From Hymenobacter sp. DG01 (GTDB lineage Bacteria; Bacteroidota; Bacteroidia; Cytophagales; Hymenobacteraceae): a stretch of 64,000 nt of DNA. The position numbers and the translations under genes are program-made. The DNA lies in the NCBI RefSeq assembly GCF_006352025.1, contig NZ_CP040936.1:4466001-4530000 (forward strand), read 5' to 3'. The notes beneath the pieces are model-generated. The model searched no databases. It was not told where the DNA came from and saw only the letters and a program-made list of their open reading frames with translations. Below, piece by piece: positions 16,525-25,363 of this stretch (position 1 is the first letter of the stretch; each line of letters begins with the position of its first letter).

Positions 16525-17691
16525 GTGCTAAAATTTTTGGGAAACCGACTCTTTTATACCTCTCTGATACTGACGTTGGTAGGTTGGCTGGGTAGTACGG
16601 GGGTAGGGTTTGGGCAGCTGAACAATCGAGCCTTTTTACATCGTTTGCCGGTGGGGCCCGCCTACGAGCACGAGCTGAGGCTGGACGTTCAGGGCTTTTT
16701 ATTTAATAAGGACAACGAGTACTTCAACAAGATTGATCCGGGCCTGACTTACTTCGGAGCGCAGTTGGCCCCCCGGCTGGTGTATTTCCCCTCGGCTAAC
16801 ATTCGCGTGGAGGCCGGCGTGTTTCTATGGAAGGACTACGGCACGCCCCGGCTGCGGCAGGTACGGCCCCTGTTTACCGTGAAATACCAGAACGGGCCGC
16901 ACCAACTGCTGTTCGGCAACATTGAGGGGCACCTGCACCACGGCTACATTGAGCCGCTGTTCGACTTTGAGCGCGTGATTACCAATCGGTTGGAAGAAGG
17001 CGTGCAGTACCAGCTGCACACCCCGCGCACTACCCTGGATGCCTGGGTGAACTGGCAGCGGCAGCAGTACCGGTTCAGTAACTTTCAGGAGGAGGTAGCG
17101 GGCGGCCTAAGCATGGAGCATACGCTGCTGGGCGACTCCTCGAAGTGGCTGCTGAAGCTGCCCTTCCAGTTTACGGCCACCCACAACGGCGGGCAGCTCG
17201 ATACCATTGATAAGCCCCTGCAGACCTTGTTTAATGTTGCTACCGGACTTCGGCTGCGCCGGGTGTTGCCTGGTAAGTGGATACAGGCAGTTCACTTTGA
17301 TGGCTACGGCACCTACTTTCACGACTATTCCTTTACTTATCAGCTGCCTTACAAGCGAGGCACTGGGCTCTATCTGAATGCCGGCCTGGATACGCGCCTA
17401 TCCGATGTGCAGGTAGCCTATTGGCAGGGCAGCCGCCATATCTCGCCCCTGGGTGGTCGGCTGTACCAGTCCGTGTCAGTGTCCACCGCCGACCCTAGCT
17501 ACACGGAACGCCAGCGCCAGCTCCTGATTCTGCGGGTGCTACGCGACTACCAGCTGCCGGGCAAAATTATTCTGACTACCCGATTTGAGCCCTTGTATGA
17601 TCTGAACAACGGGTTGTTTGACTTCTCTTTCGCTCTTTATCTGAATTTCAATCAGAGCTTCTTACTGACCAAGCTGAAGAACGCCGATTAG
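16525..17691 (+). CDS. Predicted outer-membrane beta-barrel protein, 388 aa, GTG start
   Basis: The N-terminal signal (LFYTSLILTLVGWLGSTG, likely cut after GFGQ) is followed by many amphipathic strands with aromatic girdles (YFPSANIRVEAGVFLW) and ends with FDFSFALYLNFNQSF, a barrel-like close. The family was not identified. The only suitable start is GTG at 16525. An ATG-initiated 14-codon frame (16487-16531) overlaps this start, so expression may be coupled. Confidence 0.75.
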   Translation: MLKFLGNRLFYTSLILTLVGWLGSTGVGFGQLNNRAFLHRLPVGPAYEHELRLDVQGFLFNKDNEYFNKIDPGLTYFGAQLAPRLVYFPSANIRVEAGVFLWKDYGTPRLRQVRPLFTVKYQNGPHQLLFGNIEGHLHHGYIEPLFDFERVITNRLEEGVQYQLHTPRTTLDAWVNWQRQQYRFSNFQEEVAGGLSMEHTLLGDSSKWLLKLPFQFTATHNGGQLDTIDKPLQTLFNVATGLRLRRVLPGKWIQAVHFDGYGTYFHDYSFTYQLPYKRGTGLYLNAGLDTRLSDVQVAYWQGSRHISPLGGRLYQSVSVSTADPSYTERQRQLLILRVLRDYQLPGKIILTTRFEPLYDLNNGLFDFSFALYLNFNQSFLLTKLKNAD

Positions 17692-17733
17692 CGTAGGCTT
17701 GATAGAGCCAACCAGCAGGCCGTGGGGAACAGC

Positions 17734-18312
17734 TTATTCCCGCCGGCGGATGTAGTGCAGAATAGTCTGTCCGGACCCCGCGAAGGAGCGCAGCGGCCAG
17801 AGCCGGGGCCGAGCCGGCAGAGGCCGGAAGCCTGCTGCTTCGGCTACGGCGCAGCTGCGGGGGTTATTGGCGCGGCACCGAACCAATAGGCGGGAGGCGT
17901 TTAGCGTGTCGAAGCCAAACCCGACCACCGCACCCAGCGCCTCCCGGGCGTAGCCCTGCCCTTCGGCGGTTTCGGCCAGGTAGTAGCCAATTTCCAGCGT
18001 AACAGGTGCCGCCCAGTTAGGCTTCAGGCTAATGTCGCCGAGGTAGTGGCCCGTGGCCGTGTTCCAGATACCCAGCACGTACAGGCGGCCCGAGGCCCAG
18101 TCCTGCCGGAACTGCGCCAATACCTGAGCCACATCCGTGGGCTGTTGCACTGCGGCCTCCCGGGATGGAAAGGATGGGCGCAGGCGCGTGCGGTTGTTGT
18201 CAATCAGCTGAAAGAAGTCAGGCGCATCGGAGGGCAGGTACGGCCGCAGAGTAAGCCGTGCCGACTGGATGGGCGCGCTGGAAGGGGTAGGCAGGGGCGG
18301 AGCAGCGTACAT
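17734..18312 (-). CDS. GNAT N-acetyltransferase, RimJ/RimL type, 192 aa
   Basis: The N-terminal SARLTLRPYLPSDAPDFF and the acetyl-CoA-binding segment ETAEGQGYAREALGAVVGFGF near residue 115 are typical of the RimJ/RimL branch, which acetylates protein N-termini or small amines. VRCRANNPRSCAVAEAAGF is also characteristic. The substrate is not predictable. Divergent from the SDR gene at 18509. Confidence 0.85.
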   Translation of the reverse strand: MYAAPPLPTPSSAPIQSARLTLRPYLPSDAPDFFQLIDNNRTRLRPSFPSREAAVQQPTDVAQVLAQFRQDWASGRLYVLGIWNTATGHYLGDISLKPNWAAPVTLEIGYYLAETAEGQGYAREALGAVVGFGFDTLNASRLLVRCRANNPRSCAVAEAAGFRPLPARPRLWPLRSFAGSGQTILHYIRRRE

Positions 18313-18508
18313 GATTTGGAGAATACAGCCACACAGAATACGGCAGATGCTCCTGTAACGGCCGAAAAGAGGGCTGAGCGGCTCCGGCCGAAAACCCGGC
18401 GGTTTGTCTGTCGTTCAAAAGCACAGCCTACCCGGTTGTGAGCCAATGCGTCTCACGGCGGTGCAGGTACCTGCTTTTATCTGTTCAACGTTATTCTCTT
18501 CTTTCCTC

Positions 18509-19393
18509 ATGTCAGGCAGACTCATCAATAAAGTAGCCATTGTAACCGGCGGCGGTGCCGGCATCGGTGAAGCCATCAGCAAGAAATTTGCCCGTGAAGG
18601 CGCGGCCGTAGTGGTCGTGGGCCTCGATAGTGACCCAGTGCGGGAGGTAGTAGATGAAATTCTGGCCGAAGGCGGCCGGGCCATCGGCTACCTCGGCGAC
18701 ATTTCCCGCGAAGAAACCGCCAAAGCCTGCGTAAAAGCCGCCGTGGAGGAGTTCGGCAAGCTCGATATCCTGATCAACAACGCCGGCGCATTCCCTACCG
18801 TCTCCACCATCGACAAGTACCCCACGGAGGCCTTCGAGTATATGATCAAGAACAACATCTACTCGAACTTCATGATGACGCGGGCGGCCATTCCGCATCT
18901 GCAGAAAAGCAAGGGCAATATTGTATCAGCCGGGTCAGAAGCTGGGCACATGGGCGAACCGCAGAACACGCCGTATGGTGGGACCAAGGGCTTCGTGCAT
19001 GCCTTCCAGCGTGGGGTAGCCGTGGAGCAAGCGAAGTTTGGCGTGCGCTCCAACATTGTGGGTCCCGGCCCCATTGACACGGCCTGGACCCATAAAGAAA
19101 CCGGCCCCATGAACGCCAAGATGGAAAAGCTGACGGTGCAGGGCGTACCGCTGGGTCGGCGCGGCACTCCCGAGGAAGTGGCCAATGTGTACCTGTTCCT
19201 GGCTTCGGATGAGGCCAGCTACGTAACCGGCGCTACCTACTACGTGGACGGCGGCGTGACCATCTCCAAGGGCCCCCACGGCGACGAAGTGCCCAGCCAC
19301 CTCAAGCAGGAGCCTACTGGCGAGCTGAACCTGAAGCACTCCAAAGAAGGCAACACTAAAGTGCGCAGGGAAGCCCTGGCCTCCATGTCCTAA
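18509..19393 (+). CDS. Short-chain dehydrogenase/reductase, 294 aa
   Basis: Classical SDR: cofactor motif TGGGAGIGEAI near residue 13, NNAG near 92, a serine before the YGGTKG tyrosine/lysine pair near 158, and a terminal YYVDGGVTI. It is longer than a basic SDR because of a 40-residue polar C-terminal extension. The NAD(P)-dependent substrate is unknown. The stop codon TAA is the first triplet of a dispersed repeat arm. Confidence 0.88.
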   Translation: MSGRLINKVAIVTGGGAGIGEAISKKFAREGAAVVVVGLDSDPVREVVDEILAEGGRAIGYLGDISREETAKACVKAAVEEFGKLDILINNAGAFPTVSTIDKYPTEAFEYMIKNNIYSNFMMTRAAIPHLQKSKGNIVSAGSEAGHMGEPQNTPYGGTKGFVHAFQRGVAVEQAKFGVRSNIVGPGPIDTAWTHKETGPMNAKMEKLTVQGVPLGRRGTPEEVANVYLFLASDEASYVTGATYYVDGGVTISKGPHGDEVPSHLKQEPTGELNLKHSKEGNTKVRREALASMS

Positions 19394-19604
19394 TCACGGA
19401 TTCATCGGATTGCACGAATTGTTGTTCGCGAGGTTAATTGGCCATCCGTGTTAGCCTATGATATAAAAGGCAGAAACAAAGAAGCCGCTCCAAATAGGAG
19501 CGGCTTCTTTGTTTTACAGGCTTCACGAATTTATGTGGGGTAGCAGGTTAAGCACACACCCGCAATGTGTGCAATCCGATGAATCCGGCTAAATCCGTGA
19601 TTTA
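19391..19604. repeat. Stop-codon-bounded inverted repeat unit, copy 1
   Basis: The left arm (19391-19420) begins TAATCACGGATTCATCGG. The right arm (19569-19604), read on the minus strand, begins TAAATCACGGATTTAGCC and continues with ATTCATCGGATTGCAC. The left arm lacks an internal ten bases between two CGGATT words. The TAA of each arm is the stop codon of the adjoining convergent gene. A terminator lies between the arms. Confidence 0.8.
19474..19514. terminator. Bidirectional terminator between convergent genes
   Basis: Perfect 18-bp stem, 19474-19491 with 19497-19514, loop AAATA. Core GAAGCCGCTCC flanked by AAACAAA/TTTGTTT gives U-rich tails in both directions. Confidence 0.85.
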
Positions 19605-20099
19605 TTTCTGCAGGGCGGCGCCTACGCCAGAGCGGGATTGGGGCGGGCTGCCCAGGGCGTGCTGATTGCGCATTACGTTCACCTGGCGGGCTGCCTCGTT
19701 GAAGTACTCCAGCCGGCGAATCAGCATTTCTTTAGTGAGGACACGGCCTTCCGGCGTGCGCATTACCGATTTTTTGTCAGATAGAATCTGCTGCATGAGC
19801 GCCTCCGTGCTGGCTTCATTCTGGCGGAATTGCGCGTAGAACTCGCGCAAACGGCCCAGCACATCGTCTGTAGTCAGCCGGAACTGTCCGCCGGCCTGGT
19901 TCAGTACCTCGCTCAGCACATATACTTCCAGGGGCAAAGAAATGCCCAAAGCAGTAGGCTGGATGTTGAGGCCTGCTTCCAGGCCGCTCAGAATAATGTC
20001 GAGGTTGCGCTCAAATTGCTGGTAGTAACCGGCTGCTTCCACTATTGAAAAGTTGAGTGTTAAGGTGTGGGTGTTGAACTCTAGGAGCGACGGCACCAA
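19602..20099 (-). CDS. Hypothetical protein downstream of MoxR, about 165 aa
   Basis: Mostly helical soluble sequence (FERNLDIILSGLEAGL, LTKEMLIRRLEYFNEAAR) with no recognised domain, signal or membrane segment. There is no ATG near the front; translation probably starts at TTG 20099 or the adjacent GTG. It is only 30 bases after the moxR stop, so a role linked to the MoxR/chaperone cluster is possible. The stop codon falls inside the repeat arm ending at 19604. Confidence 0.6.
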   Translation of the reverse strand: MVPSLLEFNTHTLTLNFSIVEAAGYYQQFERNLDIILSGLEAGLNIQPTALGISLPLEVYVLSEVLNQAGGQFRLTTDDVLGRLREFYAQFRQNEASTEALMQQILSDKKSVMRTPEGRVLTKEMLIRRLEYFNEAARQVNVMRNQHALGSPPQSRSGVGAALQK

Positions 20100-20129
20100 T
20101 AGGCTACGCTTTCCTGTATTTCAGCACCG

Positions 20130-21092
20130 TTAAAGAAGTTCTTTTACAATCTGGTCAATGGAGATGCCCTCGGCCTCAGCCTTGAAGTTGCGCACCAAGC
20201 GGTGCCGCAGAATCGGGAGGGCTACGGCTTTCACGTCCTCGATATCAGGCGAGTACTTGCCGTGCAGCAGGGCGTGGCACTTGGCACCCACAATAAGGTG
20301 CTGCGAAGCCCGTGGGCCCGCGCCCCATTCTAACAGCTGCGTAGCGCGGGCCGCTGCCCGGCCGGTATTCGGCCGGGTTTTGTGCACGAGGCTTACGGCA
20401 TACTCCACCACGTTGTCGGCTACCGGTACCCGCCGCACCAGCTGCTGATAGGCCTGAATTTCGGCGGCGTGCAGCACCTTGCTAACCGTGGCCTTGGTAT
20501 CGGAAGTGGTGTTCTTTACAATCTGCAGTTCAGCCTCGTAGCTAGGGTAGCCCAGCTCAATGTTGAACATGAAGCGGTCAAGCTGAGCCTCGGGTAGGGG
20601 GTAGGTACCTTCCTGCTCAATGGGGTTCTGAGTAGCTAGTACAAAGAAAGGACGCTGCAGAGGGTAGCGCTTGCCCGCCACCGTTACGGCGTATTCCTGC
20701 ATGCTTTCCAGCAAGGCAGCCTGGGTTTTGGGCGGAGTGCGGTTGATTTCGTCGGCAAGTACGATGTTGGCGAAGATGGGCCCCGGTACGAAGTGAAAGT
20801 CGCGCTGCTGGTTAAGCGTTTCCGAGCCTACGATGTCCGAGGGCATCAGGTCGGGGGTGAACTGGACGCGGTTAAAGGAAAGGTCCAGCGAGTCGGCAAT
20901 GGTTTGGATGAGCAGGGTCTTGGCCAGGCCGGGTACGCCCACCAATAGGCAGTGGCCCTGGGAAAAAACGGCCGTCAGGACTAGCTCCACCACTTCTTCC
21001 TGCCCGATAATCACCTTGCCGATTTCCTGGCGCAGCTTCTGGTAGGAACGGGCCAGCGCGTCGGCGGCTTCTTTATCGGAGGCAAAGGTCAT
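20130..21092 (-). CDS. MoxR-family AAA+ ATPase, 320 aa
   Basis: Start set at MTFASDKEAADALARSY. Walker A GVPGLAKTLL near residue 50, Walker B region IVLADEINRTPPKTQAALLE, sensor ATQNPIEQEGTYPLPEAQLDRF. These are diagnostic of MoxR ATPases, chaperone-like AAA+ proteins that act with von Willebrand A-domain partners in maturation of envelope or metalloprotein complexes. No VWA partner is adjacent here; a BatD protein is encoded at 52.6 kb. Confidence 0.92.
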   Translation of the reverse strand: MTFASDKEAADALARSYQKLRQEIGKVIIGQEEVVELVLTAVFSQGHCLLVGVPGLAKTLLIQTIADSLDLSFNRVQFTPDLMPSDIVGSETLNQQRDFHFVPGPIFANIVLADEINRTPPKTQAALLESMQEYAVTVAGKRYPLQRPFFVLATQNPIEQEGTYPLPEAQLDRFMFNIELGYPSYEAELQIVKNTTSDTKATVSKVLHAAEIQAYQQLVRRVPVADNVVEYAVSLVHKTRPNTGRAAARATQLLEWGAGPRASQHLIVGAKCHALLHGKYSPDIEDVKAVALPILRHRLVRNFKAEAEGISIDQIVKELL

Positions 21093-21201
21093 AGAAAGCA
21101 AACAGAAGGATAAATACCAGTACAGAGACGGGAGAAGCAAGACAATGTTGCGGCGCAGCGGCCGGGCCAACATCCTGCTTCTCCCGCTCAGGGCTTCTGG
21201 G

Positions 21202-22590
21202 TTATAAGGTGGCGTTCAGCAGCTGGCAGCCGGCATACTCCGGGTCCACCTCCAGGTACACCGTGCCCCGGTTCTGGGCAAACCAGGCGTCGAGGGCTTT
21301 GTTTTTCTTCTCGTTGAGGGCAGCGGCAGCAATCTTCTGGTAGTCGTCGGTGAGGTTGGCCTGGTGAGGCGGTGTGTTCGACTTCAGCCACAGAATCCGG
21401 ACGGCGTCCTTGCCATCGTCGGTGCGGTAGGGCAGGGGAGGCGTGATGCTACCTACCTTCATGGTGTCAATGGTGAAGAACACAGCCGGGTCGAGCTGGT
21501 CGAGGGGCAGGTAGGTGCTGCCGTCGCGGCGGTTCTGCAGCATGCCGCCATTGCCACCGGTCAGCTTATCATCCGACTTATCCTTGGCGGCTTTAGCGAA
21601 AGTGAGCGAGTCGGCCATAATCTGGCGGCGCAGCTTGGAGAGCTGCTGAGCGGCCTCGTTGGTATCGGCAGTACCGGTTTCGGGCTTGAGCAGAATGTGG
21701 CGGGTGCTGTAAGAATCACCTTTGCGCTCAATCAACTGAATCAGGTGAAAGCCGAACTGCGACTCCACAATGGGCGAAAGCCCACCGGGCTCCAGGCGCA
21801 GCGCGGCGGCTTCGTACTCGGGCACCAGCTCGCGGCGCTTGAAGAAGCCGAGGTAGCCACCTTCCGCCGCCGAGCCAGGGTCCTGCGAGAACTGCTTGGC
21901 CAGGGTCGCGAAGTCTTCGCCGGCCACAATGCGGGCCCGCAGCTCATTCAGTTTGGCCTGGGCTTCCTGCTTGGCTTTAGAGTTGGTTTTGGCAAGCATT
22001 ACAATCTGGCCTACCTCCACCTCCGTAGAGTAGTAAGGCAGGCTGTCCTTGGGCATGCGCGAGAAAAACTGGCGCACCTCCCGCGGGGTCACGGACACTT
22101 TACCGGCAATCTGGTCCTGCATTTTCTGCTGTACCAACTGCTCTTTTACCTGTATCCGCAGCTCTTCCTTTAGCTGTTTGAGGGGCTTGTTGTAGTATTC
22201 TTCCAGCTTTTTCTCCGAGCCGATTTGCTGCACGAAGTAGGCCATACGCCGGTCCAGCTCGCCCTTCACCTGGTTGTCCTCCACCACTACAGAGTCGGTT
22301 TCGGCTTTGGCCAGAAGTAATTTGTTCAGGGCCAGGCTCTGCAGAATGCGGCACTTGGTATCCGGGGGCAGCGGTTTGCCCTCGGCACGGGCTTCTTCCT
22401 GGGCATAAATGGCATCCAGGTCGGAGCGCAGCACAATCTGGTTATCGACTTTGGCGATGATGCCATCAACGATGCGTTGCCCTACCGGCCGGCCAATGCC
22501 GAGCTGGGCAAAGCTGGCCGTAGCCGAAACAGCCACCAAGGCCGCACTGAGCAGCACTTGGCGGGCCGATACTTGCAAAAATTGAATCAT
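21202..22590 (-). CDS. SurA-like periplasmic peptidyl-prolyl isomerase, 462 aa
   Basis: A signal peptide (QVLLSAALVAVSATASFAQ) is followed by an N-terminal helical chaperone region (residues about 40-165). Two parvulin-type rotamase domains follow, the first around VEVGQIVMLAK to FGFHLIQLIERKG, the second from RHILLKPETG. SurA proteins hold outer-membrane proteins unfolded in the periplasm. It lies between a second PPIase gene and moxR on the same strand. Confidence 0.88.
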   Translation of the reverse strand: MIQFLQVSARQVLLSAALVAVSATASFAQLGIGRPVGQRIVDGIIAKVDNQIVLRSDLDAIYAQEEARAEGKPLPPDTKCRILQSLALNKLLLAKAETDSVVVEDNQVKGELDRRMAYFVQQIGSEKKLEEYYNKPLKQLKEELRIQVKEQLVQQKMQDQIAGKVSVTPREVRQFFSRMPKDSLPYYSTEVEVGQIVMLAKTNSKAKQEAQAKLNELRARIVAGEDFATLAKQFSQDPGSAAEGGYLGFFKRRELVPEYEAAALRLEPGGLSPIVESQFGFHLIQLIERKGDSYSTRHILLKPETGTADTNEAAQQLSKLRRQIMADSLTFAKAAKDKSDDKLTGGNGGMLQNRRDGSTYLPLDQLDPAVFFTIDTMKVGSITPPLPYRTDDGKDAVRILWLKSNTPPHQANLTDDYQKIAAAALNEKKNKALDAWFAQNRGTVYLEVDPEYAGCQLLNATL

Positions 22591-22781
22591 GGAGTAGTTC
22601 CGTAATGCCGGGGTGCTATACGAACACTACCCCGGCCAGACAGCAGGCAAAACGCCAAAAGCCGCCCGTAAATTTCATCATAAATCCTTTCTCCGGCAAA
22701 AACAGCGAGTTATACCGCATAATGCCGCTTCTGCCCTGTAGAGCTACTTTCGGGGCGGAGAGTTGCACTACCCTAAAACAA

Positions 22782-22850
22782 GTCAGGCGCGGAAGTCGGG
22801 AGCCTGCATGGCGGTTACCGCTATGCAGGCTCCCGACTTCCGCGCCTGAC
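22782..22850 (-). terminator. Perfect 28-bp hairpin between the two PPIase genes
   Basis: Arms 22782-22809 and 22823-22850 are exact complements around a 13-base loop. The structure begins 19 bases past the stop of the 766-aa PPIase gene, so termination or mRNA 3' protection is likely, although no U run follows. Confidence 0.55.
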
Positions 22851-22868
22851 AAATGGCGGGCTCCGGGT

Positions 22869-25169
22869 TTATTTGGTTACCAGCTTATCCACTTCGGCTT
22901 GGTTAACCTTGACGGGATACTTGGCGCGCAGCTGGCTGAGCCACTCCTTTTCCAGATAGTTCTGATAGTCGGAGGTAGCCTGGCCGCGGGCCTCGTTCAG
23001 GGATTTGGGGCCGGCCGGGAGCTGACCTTCAATCTGTACGAGGTAGTAGCGGCCGTCCTGCTGGGTGGTGTAGGAGCCGGGGCCGCGGGTCAGGAACTGA
23101 TCCAGGGCCTTGTTTTCACCTTTCTGAAAGGTGCGCTGCTGTACCTGCACGGCTAGTGGGTTCTGGATGTTCAATGATTCTTCCAGCGCAGCGGAATTGG
23201 TGGTAGTCAGCTCGAAGGCGACCTGGGCGGCGCTGGGCTTGGTATCGGCCACGGCGCGGATGGTGCCGGCGGCTATACCTTTGCTGCCAATGTAGGCCAC
23301 GGCGCGCTCGGCACGGCGGCGGGCCAGTGCTGCCGACTCGCCCCGCTTTACGCGGCCAATTACCCGCAGCGTCAGGGATGCATCCACGCTGATACGGGCG
23401 GCCAGCTCATCGAGGGCGGGCACGGTAGCCGGCAGCTCGGCGGAGTTGGTTCGGAAAGCTACCGGGCCCGGTACGCCGCTCCGCAGGGGATAGCGCCCCG
23501 ATTTTTGCAGTTGCTGCGCCTGGGCCAGCAGCTCGGGGGTAGCCGCGCTGATAACGGTGGCCTGTACCCGGGGCTCCCACTGATACTTGGCCTGGTTTTG
23601 CTGGAAAAACTGCCGGAGCCCTACCGTGTCCTCAATGGCCTTGCTCCACACTTTTTCATCCATGAGCTGGAACAGCAGAATTCCGTCGCGGTACTCTTTC
23701 ACCAGCATGCGGTAGTCCTCGTACTTGGTTTCCAGATTGGCCTTTTCGTACTCGGTCAGGCTCTGGTCCACGTACTGGTCGTAGAGCTGCTGCATGGCAA
23801 AGCGGGCATCGGCGCCGGGGCGGGGCTTCTGGTTTTGCTGGGCAAACGTCAGGAACTCGGACACCAGGTAGGGCTTGCCACCAATGGTAAACAGGGTCTG
23901 AGCATCACCGGTAGCCTTTTTGCCTTTGGCGGGGGTAGCCGCAGCCGGAGCGGTGTAAGCAAAGCGGCCGCCTACCAGGGCCGTATCAGCCTTGGAAAAG
24001 GCGTATTCTTTGCCGGCCTGGTTTTCGGTGAAGTTGTTTTCGGTGCGCACGCGCTTGAGGAAGGCGGCGCGGTTCAGCTCCGAGCGGGAGTCCTTGGCGA
24101 CCTTGCTTTTGAGGGTCGGCTCCATGGCCTCGAAGGAAGGCACGGGCTGCTTTTCCAGCAGCTTAATGATGTGCCAGCCGTAGGGCGTCTGGACAGGTTG
24201 CGAAATCTCGCCGGGCTTCTGCAGCTTAAAGGCTACTTCCTCGAACGAAGGAATCATACGGCCGGTGCCGAAGGGCGGCAGCTCGCCGCCGTTAGCCGCC
24301 GAGCCGGCATCTTCCGAAAACTGAGCCACCAGTTTCTCCCAGCTCTCGCCGCGGCGGGCCAGGCGGTTGTAGAGCTCATCTACCTTCTTACGGGCCGTAG
24401 CCGAGTCGGCGGCGGGCATGCCGGGCGTAGCCCGAATCATGAGGTGAGCTACCTTGATTTCACCCTGCGCCGGGCGCACGTCATTGACCTTAATGATGTG
24501 GTAGCCGAAGCGCGTACGCACCGGCTGTGATACCTGGCCCGCGGGCGTAGCGTAGGCTACCGACTCAAACGGATACACCATCTGCATGGCCGTGAAGTAG
24601 CCCAGCTTGCCGCCGTTTTCACGGGCCGAGGGGTCCTCGGACAAGTCGCGGGCTACCCGGCTAAAGTCTTCGCCGCTGGTCACGCGCTGGCGCAGGGCCA
24701 TAATTTTCTGGTAGGCGGCCAGCGTGTCTTTGGGCGCGGCGTCGGGCTGCAAGCGCACCAGAATGTGGGCCGCGCTTACTTCTTTGCTCAGACGGTCGTA
24801 AGCCTCGTGCACCAGCTTGTCGGTTACGCTTTTCTCCGTGAGGTAGGGCTGGGCCAGCTGCTGCTTATAGCCCTCCAGCTCCCGCCGAAATGCCTGAGTA
24901 GTATCGAGGCCGCGTTGCTCGGCCTCCAGCACTTTCAACTTGAAGTTGGTATAGAGGTCGAGGTATTCCTGCACACTGGCCCGAGTGCCGTATTCCGGAG
25001 CCGAGCTGTTGTTTTTGCGGTACACGTAGGCAAATTCTGAGGCAGGAACTTCCGTGGTGCCCAGCGTTTCCAGGGTAGGCGACTGGGCCTTGGTAGTTGG
25101 TTTAGAGGCCTGGCACCCGGCCAGGAAAGCGGCCGCGGCGGTGCTGGCAAGCAGAATGCGTTTATGCAT
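22869..25169 (-). CDS. Parvulin-type peptidyl-prolyl isomerase lipoprotein (PpiD/SurA-like), 766 aa
   Basis: Start set at MHKRILLASTAAAAFLAGCQ, a lipoprotein signal with Cys19. Two parvulin domains are clear: SAAHILVRLQPDAAP to RFGYHIIKVNDV, and KVAHLMIRATPG to PYGWHIIKLLEKQ, each followed by a conserved ENGGKLGYF or ANGGELPPF turn. A long C-terminal region of about 380 residues contains helices and a further rotamase-like fold remnant. It is likely a periplasmic folding factor for outer-membrane proteins, acting with the SurA-like protein downstream. Residues encoded upstream of the chosen ATG are basic and non-signal-like. Confidence 0.85.
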   Translation of the reverse strand: MHKRILLASTAAAAFLAGCQASKPTTKAQSPTLETLGTTEVPASEFAYVYRKNNSSAPEYGTRASVQEYLDLYTNFKLKVLEAEQRGLDTTQAFRRELEGYKQQLAQPYLTEKSVTDKLVHEAYDRLSKEVSAAHILVRLQPDAAPKDTLAAYQKIMALRQRVTSGEDFSRVARDLSEDPSARENGGKLGYFTAMQMVYPFESVAYATPAGQVSQPVRTRFGYHIIKVNDVRPAQGEIKVAHLMIRATPGMPAADSATARKKVDELYNRLARRGESWEKLVAQFSEDAGSAANGGELPPFGTGRMIPSFEEVAFKLQKPGEISQPVQTPYGWHIIKLLEKQPVPSFEAMEPTLKSKVAKDSRSELNRAAFLKRVRTENNFTENQAGKEYAFSKADTALVGGRFAYTAPAAATPAKGKKATGDAQTLFTIGGKPYLVSEFLTFAQQNQKPRPGADARFAMQQLYDQYVDQSLTEYEKANLETKYEDYRMLVKEYRDGILLFQLMDEKVWSKAIEDTVGLRQFFQQNQAKYQWEPRVQATVISAATPELLAQAQQLQKSGRYPLRSGVPGPVAFRTNSAELPATVPALDELAARISVDASLTLRVIGRVKRGESAALARRRAERAVAYIGSKGIAAGTIRAVADTKPSAAQVAFELTTTNSAALEESLNIQNPLAVQVQQRTFQKGENKALDQFLTRGPGSYTTQQDGRYYLVQIEGQLPAGPKSLNEARGQATSDYQNYLEKEWLSQLRAKYPVKVNQAEVDKLVTK

Positions 25170-25311
25170 ACAGAGGATAAGGAATCGGCAAAGCGGGTAT
25201 TCCGGCCGGAAACGGGCCCGGGCACGGAGGGCTACTGTTGCAATTTTACGGATTTTTTCGGGGAGCCGGGCGTAGGCTTCAGCTCCCGGCAGGCTCAACC
25301 ACAGTTATAAA

Positions 25312-25338
25312 AAAAGCACTCCATTGCGGAGTGCTTTT
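25312..25338 (-). terminator. Terminator of the partner-switching operon
   Basis: Stem AAAAGCACTCC (25312-25322) with its complement (25328-25338), loop ATTGC. It lies 25 bases after the stop at 25364 and is followed on the minus strand by TTTATAACTG. Confidence 0.8.
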
Positions 25339-25363
25339 CTGGTTGCCAGGTGCCAACGAGCCC

